Shown here: positions 1-7,997 of the stretch, one piece after another
How the letters are laid out: each line of letters begins with the position of its first letter
Numbering within the stretch: position 1 is the stretch's first letter
Assembly: GCA_003142355.1 (NCBI GenBank)
Contig: PLMF01000339.1
Location: 2,325-26,458 of the forward strand
Direction of reading: 5' to 3'
From: Bryobacterales bacterium
Lineage (GTDB): Bacteria; Acidobacteriota; Terriglobia; Bryobacterales; Bryobacteraceae
Length of the DNA: 24,134 bases
Made by a program: the position numbers and the translations under genes
Notes under the pieces: generated by a model
Databases searched by the model: none
What the model was told of the DNA's origin: nothing
The model's input: the letters and a program-made list of their open reading frames with translations, nothing else

Positions 1-30
1 GGCCGGGACTAACGGAAAAGGAGTAACTCA

Positions 31-1029
31 ATGAAAACGCTTCTGACAGCAGGTCTCATTATCGCCGCGGCGTTCGCCGCCGAAGGCTACAAGGTTATCA
101 ACAAGATCAAAATCGGCGGCACTGGTGGATGGGACTACGTAGCCCTCGACAACACCAACCGCCGGCTGTACGCCTCGCACGCCACCATCGTCGAAGTAGT
201 CGATCCCGACGCCGGCAAGGTGGTGGGACAGATTACCCAACTGCACGGCGTTCACGGCATCGCCGTCGCGCCCGAGCTCAACAAGGGATTCATCAGCAAC
301 GGCCAATCCAACAGCGTCACGGTCTTCGATCTCAAAACTCTCGCCAAACTCGGCGAGCCGGCCACCGGCCAGAACCCCGACGCCATCTGCTACGAGCCGA
401 AAACCCAGCGGGTTTTCACCTTCAACGGCCGCTCCAACGATTCCACCGCCATCAATGCCAAGACCAATGAAATCGTGGCCACTTTCCCCCTCGAAGGGAA
501 GCCGGAATTTTGCGTGGTGGATGGCGCTGGCAAGATTTACGCCAACCTGGAAGACAAGAGTGAGGTGATCGAGATCGATGCCGCCAAGCCGGCCGTGACC
601 CGGCGCACCTCACTGGCCCCAGCCGAGGGTCCTTCGGGTCTGGCCATTGACGTCAAGAACAAGAAGCTCTTCTCCGTAGGCGATAACAAGATGATGGCCG
701 TAACGGACATCGCCACCATGAAGGTGATCGCCACGCCGGCCATCGGCGCCGGCCCCGATGCCGCCGGTTTCGACCCCGGCACCGGCTTGGCGTTCAGCTC
801 GAATGGCGATGCCACTCTGACCATCGTCAAGTTAGTAAACGGCAAGTACGAAGTCGTGGACACCGTCGCCACCGTGCGCGGCGCCCGCACCATGACAGTA
901 GATCCGAAGTTACACCGCGTCTATCTGCTGGCCGCCGAGTACGGCCCCGCGCCGGAAGCGAAAGAAGGAAAGAAGGGCCGTCCGCCGGTCCTCCCCGATT
1001 CCTTCAACGTGCTGGTAGTCGGCAAGTAA
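31..1029 (+). CDS. Secreted YncE-like beta-propeller protein
   Basis: The 332-residue product begins with a signal peptide (MKTLLTAGLIIAAAFA, probable cleavage near residue 16-19), so it should act outside the cytoplasm. The rest is a chain of short repeats of about 40 residues with the pattern 'variable-VFDLKT-hydrophobic' and 'ligand-GPSGLAID-...-LFSVGDN', typical of the YncE/YVTN seven-bladed beta-propeller family. Members bind ligands or partner proteins; no enzymatic residue can be named here. The start is supported by AAGGAG at 18-23, seven bases before the ATG. A lysine/glycine-rich loop (around residues 308-318) lies just before the last strand. The gene is convergent with the pectate lyase remnant. 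Family assignment is good; the biological role is unknown. Confidence 0.8.
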   Translation: MKTLLTAGLIIAAAFAAEGYKVINKIKIGGTGGWDYVALDNTNRRLYASHATIVEVVDPDAGKVVGQITQLHGVHGIAVAPELNKGFISNGQSNSVTVFDLKTLAKLGEPATGQNPDAICYEPKTQRVFTFNGRSNDSTAINAKTNEIVATFPLEGKPEFCVVDGAGKIYANLEDKSEVIEIDAAKPAVTRRTSLAPAEGPSGLAIDVKNKKLFSVGDNKMMAVTDIATMKVIATPAIGAGPDAAGFDPGTGLAFSSNGDATLTIVKLVNGKYEVVDTVATVRGARTMTVDPKLHRVYLLAAEYGPAPEAKEGKKGRPPVLPDSFNVLVVGK

Positions 1030-1057
1030 GTCAGTCTATTTCGGTGACGGGCTACGT

Positions 1058-1101
1058 AACCTCGAAACTCCGCCCCGCTCGCCGATTTGCGTTTCGAGGT
1101 T
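1058..1101. terminator. Perfect 11-bp stem-loop between convergent genes
   Basis: AACCTCGAAAC at 1058-1068 pairs perfectly with GTTTCGAGGTT at 1091-1101, with a 22-base loop and a short T run (1100-1103). It begins 28 bases after the stop of the beta-propeller gene, in the gap between converging genes, so it is placed to end transcription from the left and possibly from both sides. The loop is long and the T run short, so efficiency is uncertain. Confidence 0.55.
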
Positions 1102-1118
1102 TTCCAGCGTTCTGGAAT

Positions 1119-1142
1119 GCATTCCGCTATGGTAGCGGATGC
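1119..1142. repeat. Imperfect palindrome at the end of the pectate lyase remnant
   Basis: GCAT-T-CCGCTA (1119-1129) and TAGCGG-ATGC (1133-1142) form a hairpin with a 3-base loop and one bulged base. A second small hairpin, TTCCAG-cgtt-CTGGAA, sits at 1102-1117. Together with the stem-loop at 1058-1101 they stack three inverted repeats in under 90 bases between convergent reading frames. There is no T tract, so a terminator role is only a possibility. Confidence 0.3.
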
Positions 1143-2148
1143 AGCAAGCTCCACTGGGCATAGCGGTCCAGCGCTTCCTGGGGACCGGAGCCGTACCAGT
1201 TGTACCCCATGCGCCGCTCGCGCGAGAGTTCCTCCACACGGTCGTGGATGCTCTTGTCCCGGTCCCCGAAAATGGGACGATCCGTGCCGATCTCGTAGAA
1301 GCGGGCCCAGATTGGCTTTCCGCCGCTGGCCGGCGTCAGGCGCCCTCCGTCGGGACCGCGCCCGTACGCCTGGTCGCGGATCGCGGTCTTCTGAAGCCAG
1401 GCGGCAGCGGCATGAATGGCGCCGGCCATTGCCGGGCTGGGATGGGGCAGACGCATGAGAAACAGCAGCATGCTGGCGCTTTCGCTGCTCGACTGCGCGG
1501 GCGGTTCATAATTACGCCCGGCCACCGGCTGCAAAGTGAAGGCATCGTGTTGTTGTCCCCACACGGTGCGATGGCCGTTCTCCACGATTTGCGTCGCCAG
1601 GATGCACTCCAGTCCCCGGGCGACGCTGGCTCCGGCGCGCTGGCGGACTTTCGCCGGCACGAATGCGAATGCGTCTTTCCCGTCCGCCACGGCTTCGAGC
1701 AACTCGAGCGCGTTGGTGACCGCGCTGTCGTTGAACGTGATGGCATCGTGATAGCCGCCCTCGAGCGGCCAGACCTGCGGCCAGCCGCCGTGGCGTCGTT
1801 GTCCAGCGTCCCCAAGTAGTTCCAATGAGGGTCGTGCGGGGTATCGAAGTCGTCCGGGGCGAGATATCTGGAGAGGTTGTTGGGAGCATAGCTCTCACCC
1901 CCTCCTGCGCACATGGCCGGCCACATTGAGGTTCTTGCTCCAGCCTCCGGCCGGAGTCTGGAACGAGACAATAATATCCGCCACGTGCCGGGACTCGGCG
2001 GTGCCATACCATTCGGCGGGCTTCGAGGCAACTTCGCGATGCGTTCCGCGGTGATGGACTGCGCCGCGGTGTTTGTGCCCACAACCGCGGCGGAGATGTA
2101 GGTCGCGGAGACCGCCAGCACCAGCAGCGCGGCTTCACCTTTCCTCAT
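1127..2148 (-). pseudogene. pelA: Family PL10 (PelA-type) pectate lyase, frameshifted and internally deleted
   Basis: The intact enzyme would be a secreted lyase cleaving polygalacturonate by beta-elimination. Reading from 2148 leftward, frame one gives a signal peptide ([20 protein letters not shown]) and runs to about 2035. The family sequence then continues in another frame ([19 protein letters not shown], then TPAGGWSKN) until a TGA next to a run of five G/C at 1898-1902, returns to frame one (GESYAPNN to YLGTLDNDAT), and resumes near 1790 in the second frame at GGWPQVWPLEGGYHDAITFN. About 35-40 residues normally found between the DNDAT and GGWPQ motifs are absent. The C-terminal part to the GYNWYG motif is open as a 232-codon frame ending at 1127. 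Two compensating frameshifts plus a deletion in one gene, with intact neighbours, indicate real decay rather than random sequencing error. Confidence 0.75.
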
Positions 2149-2203
2149 GAACGCTCCATTCTATCTCGCCCGGGTGCGGTGGTATGATGGCTGTCACAAA
2201 CTC

Positions 2204-2209
2204 AGGAGG
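2204..2209 (+). promoter_or_regulatory. Ribosome binding site fixing the aminotransferase start
   Basis: AGGAGG lies six bases before ATG 2216. It decides against the in-frame upstream ATG at 2147, which has no such site and would put 23 residues before the Tat signal. A TATGAT hexamer at 2183-2188 could be a -10 element, without a clear -35. Confidence 0.8.
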
Positions 2210-2215
2210 CTTCCC

Positions 2216-3334
2216 ATGCTCACCAGACGTGCTTTTGCCGCGCGTATCGGTCTTGGAGCCGCGGCCGTCCGTATGTTGCCGGAGATGGCTTACGCGCAAC
2301 GCGCGCTCGTCAGGGCCGGCGATCTCCCCAAAGACATGGTGTGGCTGAATGCCAACGAGAATCCCCTCGGTCCGCCGGCGGCGTCGCTGGCCGCCATGCG
2401 GGAAGCGCTGCCCACATCCGGGCGGTATCACTACCAGGAATTTGGCGATATCTACGCCGCGGTGGCGAAAAGCGAAGATCTCCAGCCCGGCCAGACCATT
2501 GTCGGCGCCGGCTCCAGCGAAGTGCTCCAATTGGCCATCGACGCCTTCACTTCCCCAACGCGCCCGCTGATCACCATCACGCCGACCTTCGAAGGCCCCC
2601 TGGAAGTGGCGCGCGGGCTCGGCCGGCCGATGGTTCTCACCAGCCTGCTGCCCGACTACAGCGCCGACGTTCACAAGCTGGTGGAAGAGGCCGGCAAAGC
2701 GCGGGGCGGCCTGATCTACATCTGCAACCCCAACAACCCCACCTCCGCCATCACCACGCGCAAAGACCTCGAATGGCTGGTGGCCAACCTGCCCGCCAAC
2801 ACCATCCTGCTGGTGGACGAAGCCTACATCCACTTCGGCGAGAGCCCCGACCTCGAGAGCGCGCTGCCCTATGTGCGCCAGGCGAAGGACGTGATTGTGA
2901 CGCGGACCTTCTCCAAGATCTACGGAATGGCCGGGCTGCGCGTGGGCTTCGGCGCCGCCAAACCGGAGTTGATCCAGCGCATGACGCCCTTGCGCATGGG
3001 CGTCATCTCGATTGTGAGCGCGCGCGCCGTCGTGGCCGCGCTCGCCGATCGGGAGAACATTCTGCGCGAGCGGCACGCCTCGCTCGTCAAGACGCGGCGC
3101 GAGTTATGCGACTGGCTCCGCGAGCGCAAGCTGAGCTTCATCGAGCCGCACGCCAACTTCATCATGATCGACGTGGGCCGCAACGCGCGCGAGTTCGTCA
3201 ACGCCATGCCGCGCCTGGGCGTCGCCCCCGGCCGCCCCTTTCCCCCGCTCGACAACCTGCTGCGCGTGACCATCGGCACCGACGCCGAGATGGCCAAGTT
3301 CCGCGACGTGTTCTGGAAGGTCTACAAGGGCTGA
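2216..3334 (+). CDS. Tat-exported PLP aminotransferase, histidinol-phosphate aminotransferase-like
   Basis: The 372-residue product belongs to the fold-type I class I/II aminotransferases and is closest in layout to HisC-like enzymes. Visible PLP-site motifs are NPNNPTS (residues 171-177), LLVDEAY with the ring-nitrogen aspartate at D201, TFSK with the Schiff-base lysine K234, and LRVGF with arginine R242. The N-terminus LTRRAFAARIGLGAAAV (2-18) looks like a twin-arginine signal followed by a hydrophobic stretch and an AYAQ cleavage-like site near residue 28. That predicts export of the folded, cofactor-loaded enzyme, which is unusual for a histidine-biosynthesis role. No his genes are nearby, so the substrate is open. 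Its last 13 bases overlap the end of the convergent nucleotidyltransferase gene. Confidence 0.85.
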   Translation: MLTRRAFAARIGLGAAAVRMLPEMAYAQRALVRAGDLPKDMVWLNANENPLGPPAASLAAMREALPTSGRYHYQEFGDIYAAVAKSEDLQPGQTIVGAGSSEVLQLAIDAFTSPTRPLITITPTFEGPLEVARGLGRPMVLTSLLPDYSADVHKLVEEAGKARGGLIYICNPNNPTSAITTRKDLEWLVANLPANTILLVDEAYIHFGESPDLESALPYVRQAKDVIVTRTFSKIYGMAGLRVGFGAAKPELIQRMTPLRMGVISIVSARAVVAALADRENILRERHASLVKTRRELCDWLRERKLSFIEPHANFIMIDVGRNAREFVNAMPRLGVAPGRPFPPLDNLLRVTIGTDAEMAKFRDVFWKVYKG

Positions 3335-3906
3335 TCGCGCTTCGAGTCGGCCACGGCCTTGTGCAGCAGGTCCTCGACGCCCAGCCGCGCGGCCCATGTG
3401 CGCAGGTAAGTCGCATCGAGTTCACGGGCCATGGCGAGGATACCTGCGATGTCGATCCACTGACGCTCGGAAACCTCGCCGCCCATGCGATACCACTGCA
3501 GCTTCGCCAGCAGAATATCCTCGGCGCTCGCCACCGGGTACTCGGCCGAATCTCCGAGGAATGGAATGGCTACCTTGGTTGCTCGCTCCAACTGGGAACG
3601 GTGAAATTCCTCGGTAGCGGGAAAAACATCGACCTTCTGGGTGAACGGAAGGTAAATGATATTGAAGGCGCGTCCGGCCACGATTGAGTCGCGCATCTGG
3701 TCCGCATCCGCGTACCAATCCGGGCCGAGAGCGGCGGCCAAGCCGTCCGCTTGGCCAACGCCGATGCGCGCCACCACGTCCACATCGATTGTGGCGCGCA
3801 CAATGCCGCGAACGGACGAAGCCACAGAGCCGCCGATCACGTAAGGTATTCCCATTCGCTCCAGCGCGGAGGCAAGCTGGCTAATTGTGTTGGCCAGAGG
3901 GTTCAT
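3322..3906 (-). CDS. Nucleotidyltransferase of the AbiEii/MNT-like type
   Basis: The 194-residue protein has the core motifs of the polymerase-beta-like nucleotidyltransferase fold: GGSVAS (25-30), a DVD acidic pair (D41, D43) and a third acidic position in KVDVF (D93). These would bind metal and a nucleotide for transfer to a protein or RNA target. A conserved downstream segment, SAEDILLAKLQWYRMGG (127-143) followed by RQWIDI, is typical of stand-alone enzymes of this group. Several relatives are toxins of toxin-antitoxin or abortive-infection modules; others are uncharacterised. The start overlaps the 3' end of the small upstream gene by 26 bases, so the two are very probably co-translated. 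Whether this is a toxin cannot be read from sequence. Confidence 0.75.
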   Translation of the reverse strand: MNPLANTISQLASALERMGIPYVIGGSVASSVRGIVRATIDVDVVARIGVGQADGLAAALGPDWYADADQMRDSIVAGRAFNIIYLPFTQKVDVFPATEEFHRSQLERATKVAIPFLGDSAEYPVASAEDILLAKLQWYRMGGEVSERQWIDIAGILAMARELDATYLRTWAARLGVEDLLHKAVADSKRDQPL

Positions 3907-4150
3907 ATTCGCTAAGCGCTTGGCCGAATGCCTTTCGGAATAACTCCTGGCCGAGTGTCATGCGCGCGAAACGCAGACGAATCTCCGCTTCGTCCGCGTT
4001 GGGGTAGCGTTGACGCATGCCGGCCTCCGCAAAACGCCGGATCAGGTCCGACCATTCCAGCGTCCGCTGCAGCTTCTCCGATGGCGACATTTTGCGCTGC
4101 AGGTCGAGGAAGACCTTCCAGGCTTCCGGCGATGTGTCCGCGGGGCACAT
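3881..4150 (-). CDS. Small conserved protein paired with the nucleotidyltransferase
   Basis: An 89-residue soluble, charged, probably helical protein. Segments such as RKMSPSEKLQRTLEWSDLI and AGMRQRYPNADEAEIRLRFA followed by an LGQELFRKAFG end resemble a small family that commonly sits directly before nucleotidyltransferase genes. I recognise this association but no established function. The start at 4150 (MCPADTSPEAW) was preferred over the upstream ATG at 4267, because residues encoded before it look like unselected high-GC translation; no strong ribosome binding site helps the choice. The 26-base overlap with the downstream gene suggests a stoichiometric pair, possibly antitoxin or partner with enzyme. 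Confidence 0.6.
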   Translation of the reverse strand: MCPADTSPEAWKVFLDLQRKMSPSEKLQRTLEWSDLIRRFAEAGMRQRYPNADEAEIRLRFARMTLGQELFRKAFGQALSEYEPSGQHN

Positions 4151-4301
4151 GTCTATATGATAACCACGGGCTGGGGCCTCTGGGTGGCCAGTCTGGGCGT
4201 GCCGGAGCAGATGGCGTGTGCCCTGGCGGCGGCCGGTGGGGTTGCTCAGACGGACTTCTCGGGCCACTGGGAAGGCGCGGTGGCGATCTTCATGATTCCC
4301 C

Positions 4302-6338
4302 TTACATGATGGCTGTCGGCGGCGCCGGCTCGTCCGGGCTGCCCGCGTTCCGCAGCGGCACCTGGATCATGTAGAGAGCCAGTATCGCCAGCACGCCGAA
4401 GCCCAGCAGCACGTTCGGCGATTTGAAGATGGCCGGCAGCTTGATGTCCCTTAGAACGAACAACGCAACCAGCAGGCCGGTGAGCGCTTCACCGGCGATC
4501 AGGCCCGAGGCCGTCAGCACACCGGCGTTTTCCACCCGCGCCTTCTGAGCGTCGTTGAAGCCGCGGCGGTCGCGGAGCTTGTCGGTGGCCCAGCGGATGA
4601 CGCCCCCAAGGAAGATCGCGAACGTGGTCTCCAGCGGCAAGTACATCCCCACCGCGAAAAGCATGGGGCTGCGCACCTGCAACATGATCAGGGCGAAGCC
4701 CATGAAGATGCCCACCACCACCAGCGGCCACGGCATGTTGCCGCCCACGATTCCTTGCGCCAGCGCGGCCATCAGGCCCGCTTGCGGCGCCGATAACTTG
4801 GGGTCGCCGAAACCGACGCCGCCGCCCTTGATGTTGGCCAGGTGCAGCCAGAGCAGCGGGAAATAGAGCACCGCGCTGGCCACCAGAATCCCCAGAATGT
4901 CGCCGATCTGCATGTACTTGGGCGTGCCGCCGAGGATGTGCCCCACCTTCAGGTCCTGAAGCATTTCGCCCGCCACCGCGGAGGAGACGCAGACCACCGC
5001 CGCCACCCCCAGCACGGCGGCCACGCCCGACATGCCCGACACGCCGATGGAAACCATCAGCAGCGCGGCTACGATGAGGGTCGATAGCGTCAGGCCCGAT
5101 ACCGGGTTGTTGGACGAGCCGATCATTCCCACCAGGTTGCCCGACACGGCGGCGAAGAAGAATCCCAGAATGATCATCACCACGGCCGCCACCACGGCCC
5201 CAGGCAGAGTGCCGGCAAAATAGAAGTACAGCGCGATCATGCACAGGAACGTCGCGCCCAGTCCTCCGAATACCACCTTGGCGTTGAGATCGCGCTGGGT
5301 GCGCAGCGTGGATTCGGCCTGCGAACCCGATTTCTTCAGGTCGGAAACGGCCCGCTTCATGCCGATGGCGAGGCTGGCGCGCATGCGGAACAACGTATAA
5401 CATGCGCCTACGAACATGCCGCCCACGGCGATCGGCCGCACGATGAACTTCCAGACCGCGGTGCTCATTCCGCCCCAGGCTTCTTCACTGGCGCCCGGCG
5501 GCAGCATGGTCTGCAACTGCGGGCCGAGGAAATAGATCAGCAGCGGAACCATCAGGCCCCACGCCACCACGCCTCCCGAAAAGTTGAGCGCGGCGAGTTT
5601 CGGGCCGATGATGTATCCCACACCGAGGTACGCCGGGCTCACGGCCGGAGCCGAGACCATGCTGAAGCCGCCCGCGCTCACCGCCGGCGCCGTCGCGGCG
5701 GCGCCGAGCTTCACTTTGGTGAGGCCCAGGGTGCCAATTCGGACCATGAAATCGCGGCTCTGGTCGTAGAGCTTCATGGCCCCCAGAAAATAGAGGACCG
5801 CGCCGAACCCCATCGCCTGGAAGAGCAGCGCCGCGGCCTTGCTGCCCTGTTGGCCGGCCTTGTGGATCTCCGAGGCGGCCACCGATTCGGGGAACGGCAG
5901 GTCGGGATCTTCCACCATCACGCGGCGCAGCAGTGTCACGAACAGGATTCCGAGAATGCCGCCCACCACCATCAGCAGGCTCGATTTCCAGTAGGCCTCC
6001 CTGGTATCGAACGATTTCCACGCGCCCGAGAGCACGAACGCCGGAATGGTGAAGACCGCGCCCGCGGCCACCGATTCGCCGATGGAACCCACGGTTCGCG
6101 CGATGTTCTCTTCCAGCAGCGAGCCGCCCATCAGCCGCAGCAGCGCCATGCCGATCACCGCCGCCGGGTAGGTGGCGGCAATCGTCATGCCCGCCTTCAG
6201 TCCCAGGTACGCATTGGCGGCGCCCAGGACGGCCGTCATCACCAGCCCCAGCAACACCGCGCGAAAGGTGAATTCGCGCATGTTGGTTTTATCCGGCACG
6301 TAGGACCGGAATTTCTTTTCCGTTTCGGGAGGCGTCAT
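4302..6338 (-). CDS. OPT-family oligopeptide transporter
   Basis: The 678-residue integral membrane protein has many hydrophobic segments from about residue 24 to the C-terminus. It carries the features of prokaryotic OPT-family permeases: an N-terminal segment with NAYLGLKAGMTIAATYPAAV (42-61), a NIARTVGSIGESVAAGAVFT stretch (98-117), a central loop with SSNNPVSGLTLSTL, and a late GIVGGNMPWPLVVVG segment. Such proteins import small peptides or metal complexes across the inner membrane by secondary transport; the substrate cannot be deduced. The length suits the family. The ATG overlaps the stop of the upstream GatB/YqeY gene in an ATGA arrangement, so it is translated as the second gene of that operon. 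Confidence 0.88.
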   Translation of the reverse strand: MTPPETEKKFRSYVPDKTNMREFTFRAVLLGLVMTAVLGAANAYLGLKAGMTIAATYPAAVIGMALLRLMGGSLLEENIARTVGSIGESVAAGAVFTIPAFVLSGAWKSFDTREAYWKSSLLMVVGGILGILFVTLLRRVMVEDPDLPFPESVAASEIHKAGQQGSKAAALLFQAMGFGAVLYFLGAMKLYDQSRDFMVRIGTLGLTKVKLGAAATAPAVSAGGFSMVSAPAVSPAYLGVGYIIGPKLAALNFSGGVVAWGLMVPLLIYFLGPQLQTMLPPGASEEAWGGMSTAVWKFIVRPIAVGGMFVGACYTLFRMRASLAIGMKRAVSDLKKSGSQAESTLRTQRDLNAKVVFGGLGATFLCMIALYFYFAGTLPGAVVAAVVMIILGFFFAAVSGNLVGMIGSSNNPVSGLTLSTLIVAALLMVSIGVSGMSGVAAVLGVAAVVCVSSAVAGEMLQDLKVGHILGGTPKYMQIGDILGILVASAVLYFPLLWLHLANIKGGGVGFGDPKLSAPQAGLMAALAQGIVGGNMPWPLVVVGIFMGFALIMLQVRSPMLFAVGMYLPLETTFAIFLGGVIRWATDKLRDRRGFNDAQKARVENAGVLTASGLIAGEALTGLLVALFVLRDIKLPAIFKSPNVLLGFGVLAILALYMIQVPLRNAGSPDEPAPPTAIM

Positions 6339-6781
6339 TGTAATCTCGACCTCACTTTATCACTCAGCGCTTTGCCGTCCACCGTCTTGCCTTTGAGCCT
6401 GGCTTGCGCGGCCTTCATCGCCACGCCCATCTGCTTGAGCGTAGTCGCGCCGGTCTCCGCCAGCGCTTCGGCGACGGCGGCATCCATCTCCTGCTCCGTC
6501 GCGCCCGCGGGCAGGTAGCTTTCGATCAGCGTCCGCTCGGCCTCTTCCTTTTCCGCCTGTTCCGCGCGGCCGGCCTTGCGGAACGCCTCGGCGGCCTCGA
6601 TGCGCTGCTTGACCAGCAATTTGAGCACCTGCATCTCGGCCGCTTCGTCCACCGGCTTGGGCGAATCCACTTTCTGTTTCATGAGCGCGGCCTTGATCAT
6701 GCGAAGCGCGCTGAGCCGCGCTTCGTCCCGGCTTTTCATGGCCGCCACCATGGCTTGCGTCACCTGATCGATAAGGGGCAT
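6335..6781 (-). CDS. yqeY: GatB/YqeY domain protein
   Basis: The 148-residue cytoplasmic protein matches the usual length of stand-alone GatB/YqeY proteins. It shows their signatures: an N-terminal helix with AMKSRDEARLSALRMIKAAL (14-33), a middle part ending in ERTLIESYLPAGATEQEM, and a C-terminal helical segment GATTLKQMGVAMKAAQARLKG leading to VDGKALSDKVRSRL. The domain is shared with the tail of GatB of the tRNA-dependent amidotransferase and is thought to contact tRNA; the role of the free form is not established. It is the first gene of an operon with the OPT transporter (four-base overlap) and diverges from the serine pathway genes across a 33-base gap that must hold both promoters. 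Confidence 0.88.
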   Translation of the reverse strand: MPLIDQVTQAMVAAMKSRDEARLSALRMIKAALMKQKVDSPKPVDEAAEMQVLKLLVKQRIEAAEAFRKAGRAEQAEKEEAERTLIESYLPAGATEQEMDAAVAEALAETGATTLKQMGVAMKAAQARLKGKTVDGKALSDKVRSRLQ

Positions 6782-6814
6782 AATGTCTGATATTCTAGTG
6801 GACTAACCACCACA

Positions 6815-7987
6815 ATGTACATCCGGAAGCAACGTTTATTGACGCCTGGCCCGACGCCTCTCTATCCGCCGGCCCTCCACGCCATGATGGCGTCCGACAT
6901 TCATCACCGCACCGAGGACTTCCGCAAGGTCTATCGCTCGTGCCTGGCGGACCTCAAGGAGGTGATGGGGACCTCCCACGACCTCCTCATGTTTGCCGCC
7001 TCGGGCACCGGCGCCATGGATGCCGCCGTTTCCAACCTCTTTTCCAAGGGCGACAAGGTGGTTGTCTGCTCCGCCGGAAAATTCGGCGAGCGCTGGGCCG
7101 AGATCGCCAAGGCTTACGGGCTCGACGCTACCGTCCTGACCGCGCCCTATGGCGACGTGGTGACTCCCCAGCGGGTGGAAGCCGCGCTGGCCCAGGAGCC
7201 TGCCACCAAGGGCGTTTTTGTGCAGGCTTCGGAAACCTCGACCGGCGCCATGCACGACGTCGAAGCCATGGGCCGCGCCATTTCGAAAACGGACGCGATT
7301 TTCGTGGTGGATGCCATCACCGGCTTCGGCACCATGCCCCTCGACATCGACGGCTGGGGACTGGACGTGGCCATCGGCGGCTCGCAAAAGGCCTTTATGA
7401 TTCCGCCGGGCCTGGCGTTTATGGCGGTCAGCCCGAAGGCCTGGAAACTCGCCGAGACCGCCACCCTGCCGCACTACTACTTCAACCTCAAGAAGGAAAA
7501 GAAGAGCGGCGACGCGGGCGAATCGAGCTGGACTCCTTCCACTTCCCTGATTCTGGCGCTGGCCGAGGCGCTGCGCTACATCAAGCAGCTCGGCATGCCG
7601 CACCTCATCGTGAACGCTCAGTTGCTGGCTCAGGCCACCCGCGCCGCGGTACAGGCGCTGGGCTTGGAACTGTTCGCGCCGGGTTCGCCGGGCTCCTCGG
7701 TGACCGCCGTGAAGGCGCCGGCCGGCATGGATTCCGGCGTCATCGTCAAGGAATTCCGCAGCCGCTTCGGAGCCATTATCGCCAACGGCCAGGGAACCAT
7801 GAAGGGCCAGATCTTCCGCATCGCCCACCTGGGCTATTTCGATTTCGCGGATCTGTTTGGCGTCGTCGCCGGGCTGGAAATCATTCTCAACGCCAACGGA
7901 CATTCCGTCGAGTATGGAAGCGGCGTCGCCGCCGTCGAAGAGATTTACGCGCACGCTGCCGTCGAACCTCAAACCGTAAAGGCATAA
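6815..7987 (+). CDS. Class V aminotransferase, probable phosphoserine aminotransferase role
   Basis: The 390-residue PLP enzyme is of the alanine-glyoxylate/serine-pyruvate type (fold-type I, class V). It opens with the family's LLTPGPTPLYPP motif (8-19), has ASGTGAMDAAV (62-72) for the cofactor phosphate, VVDAITGFG with D166, and the Schiff-base lysine K192 in GGSQKAFMIPPGLAF. The next gene, 10 bases downstream, is serA. This suggests that the enzyme transaminates 3-phosphohydroxypyruvate to phosphoserine in place of a classical SerC, as class V enzymes do in some archaea and bacteria. A glyoxylate or serine role remains possible. There is no clear Shine-Dalgarno sequence; a TATTCT hexamer at 6791-6796 may be the -10 element, giving a very short leader. 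Confidence 0.87.
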   Translation: MYIRKQRLLTPGPTPLYPPALHAMMASDIHHRTEDFRKVYRSCLADLKEVMGTSHDLLMFAASGTGAMDAAVSNLFSKGDKVVVCSAGKFGERWAEIAKAYGLDATVLTAPYGDVVTPQRVEAALAQEPATKGVFVQASETSTGAMHDVEAMGRAISKTDAIFVVDAITGFGTMPLDIDGWGLDVAIGGSQKAFMIPPGLAFMAVSPKAWKLAETATLPHYYFNLKKEKKSGDAGESSWTPSTSLILALAEALRYIKQLGMPHLIVNAQLLAQATRAAVQALGLELFAPGSPGSSVTAVKAPAGMDSGVIVKEFRSRFGAIIANGQGTMKGQIFRIAHLGYFDFADLFGVVAGLEIILNANGHSVEYGSGVAAVEEIYAHAAVEPQTVKA

Positions 7988-7997
7988 TCGAACCGCC

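Noticed and set aside
1898..1902. Sequencing error as the sole cause of the broken pectate lyase
   Set aside because: The homopolymer could explain one shift, but not the other shift near 2035 or the missing block near 1790.
2341..3687. 448-codon frame on the plus strand overlapping the aminotransferase
   Set aside because: It is a shifted frame of a gene with intact PLP motifs and reads on into the convergent nucleotidyltransferase; its translation is arginine/histidine-rich noise.
4261..4280. GCCACTGGGAAGG, similar to the B12 box of cobalamin riboswitches
   Set aside because: The other conserved riboswitch parts are not present upstream, and no plus-strand gene follows for over 2 kb.
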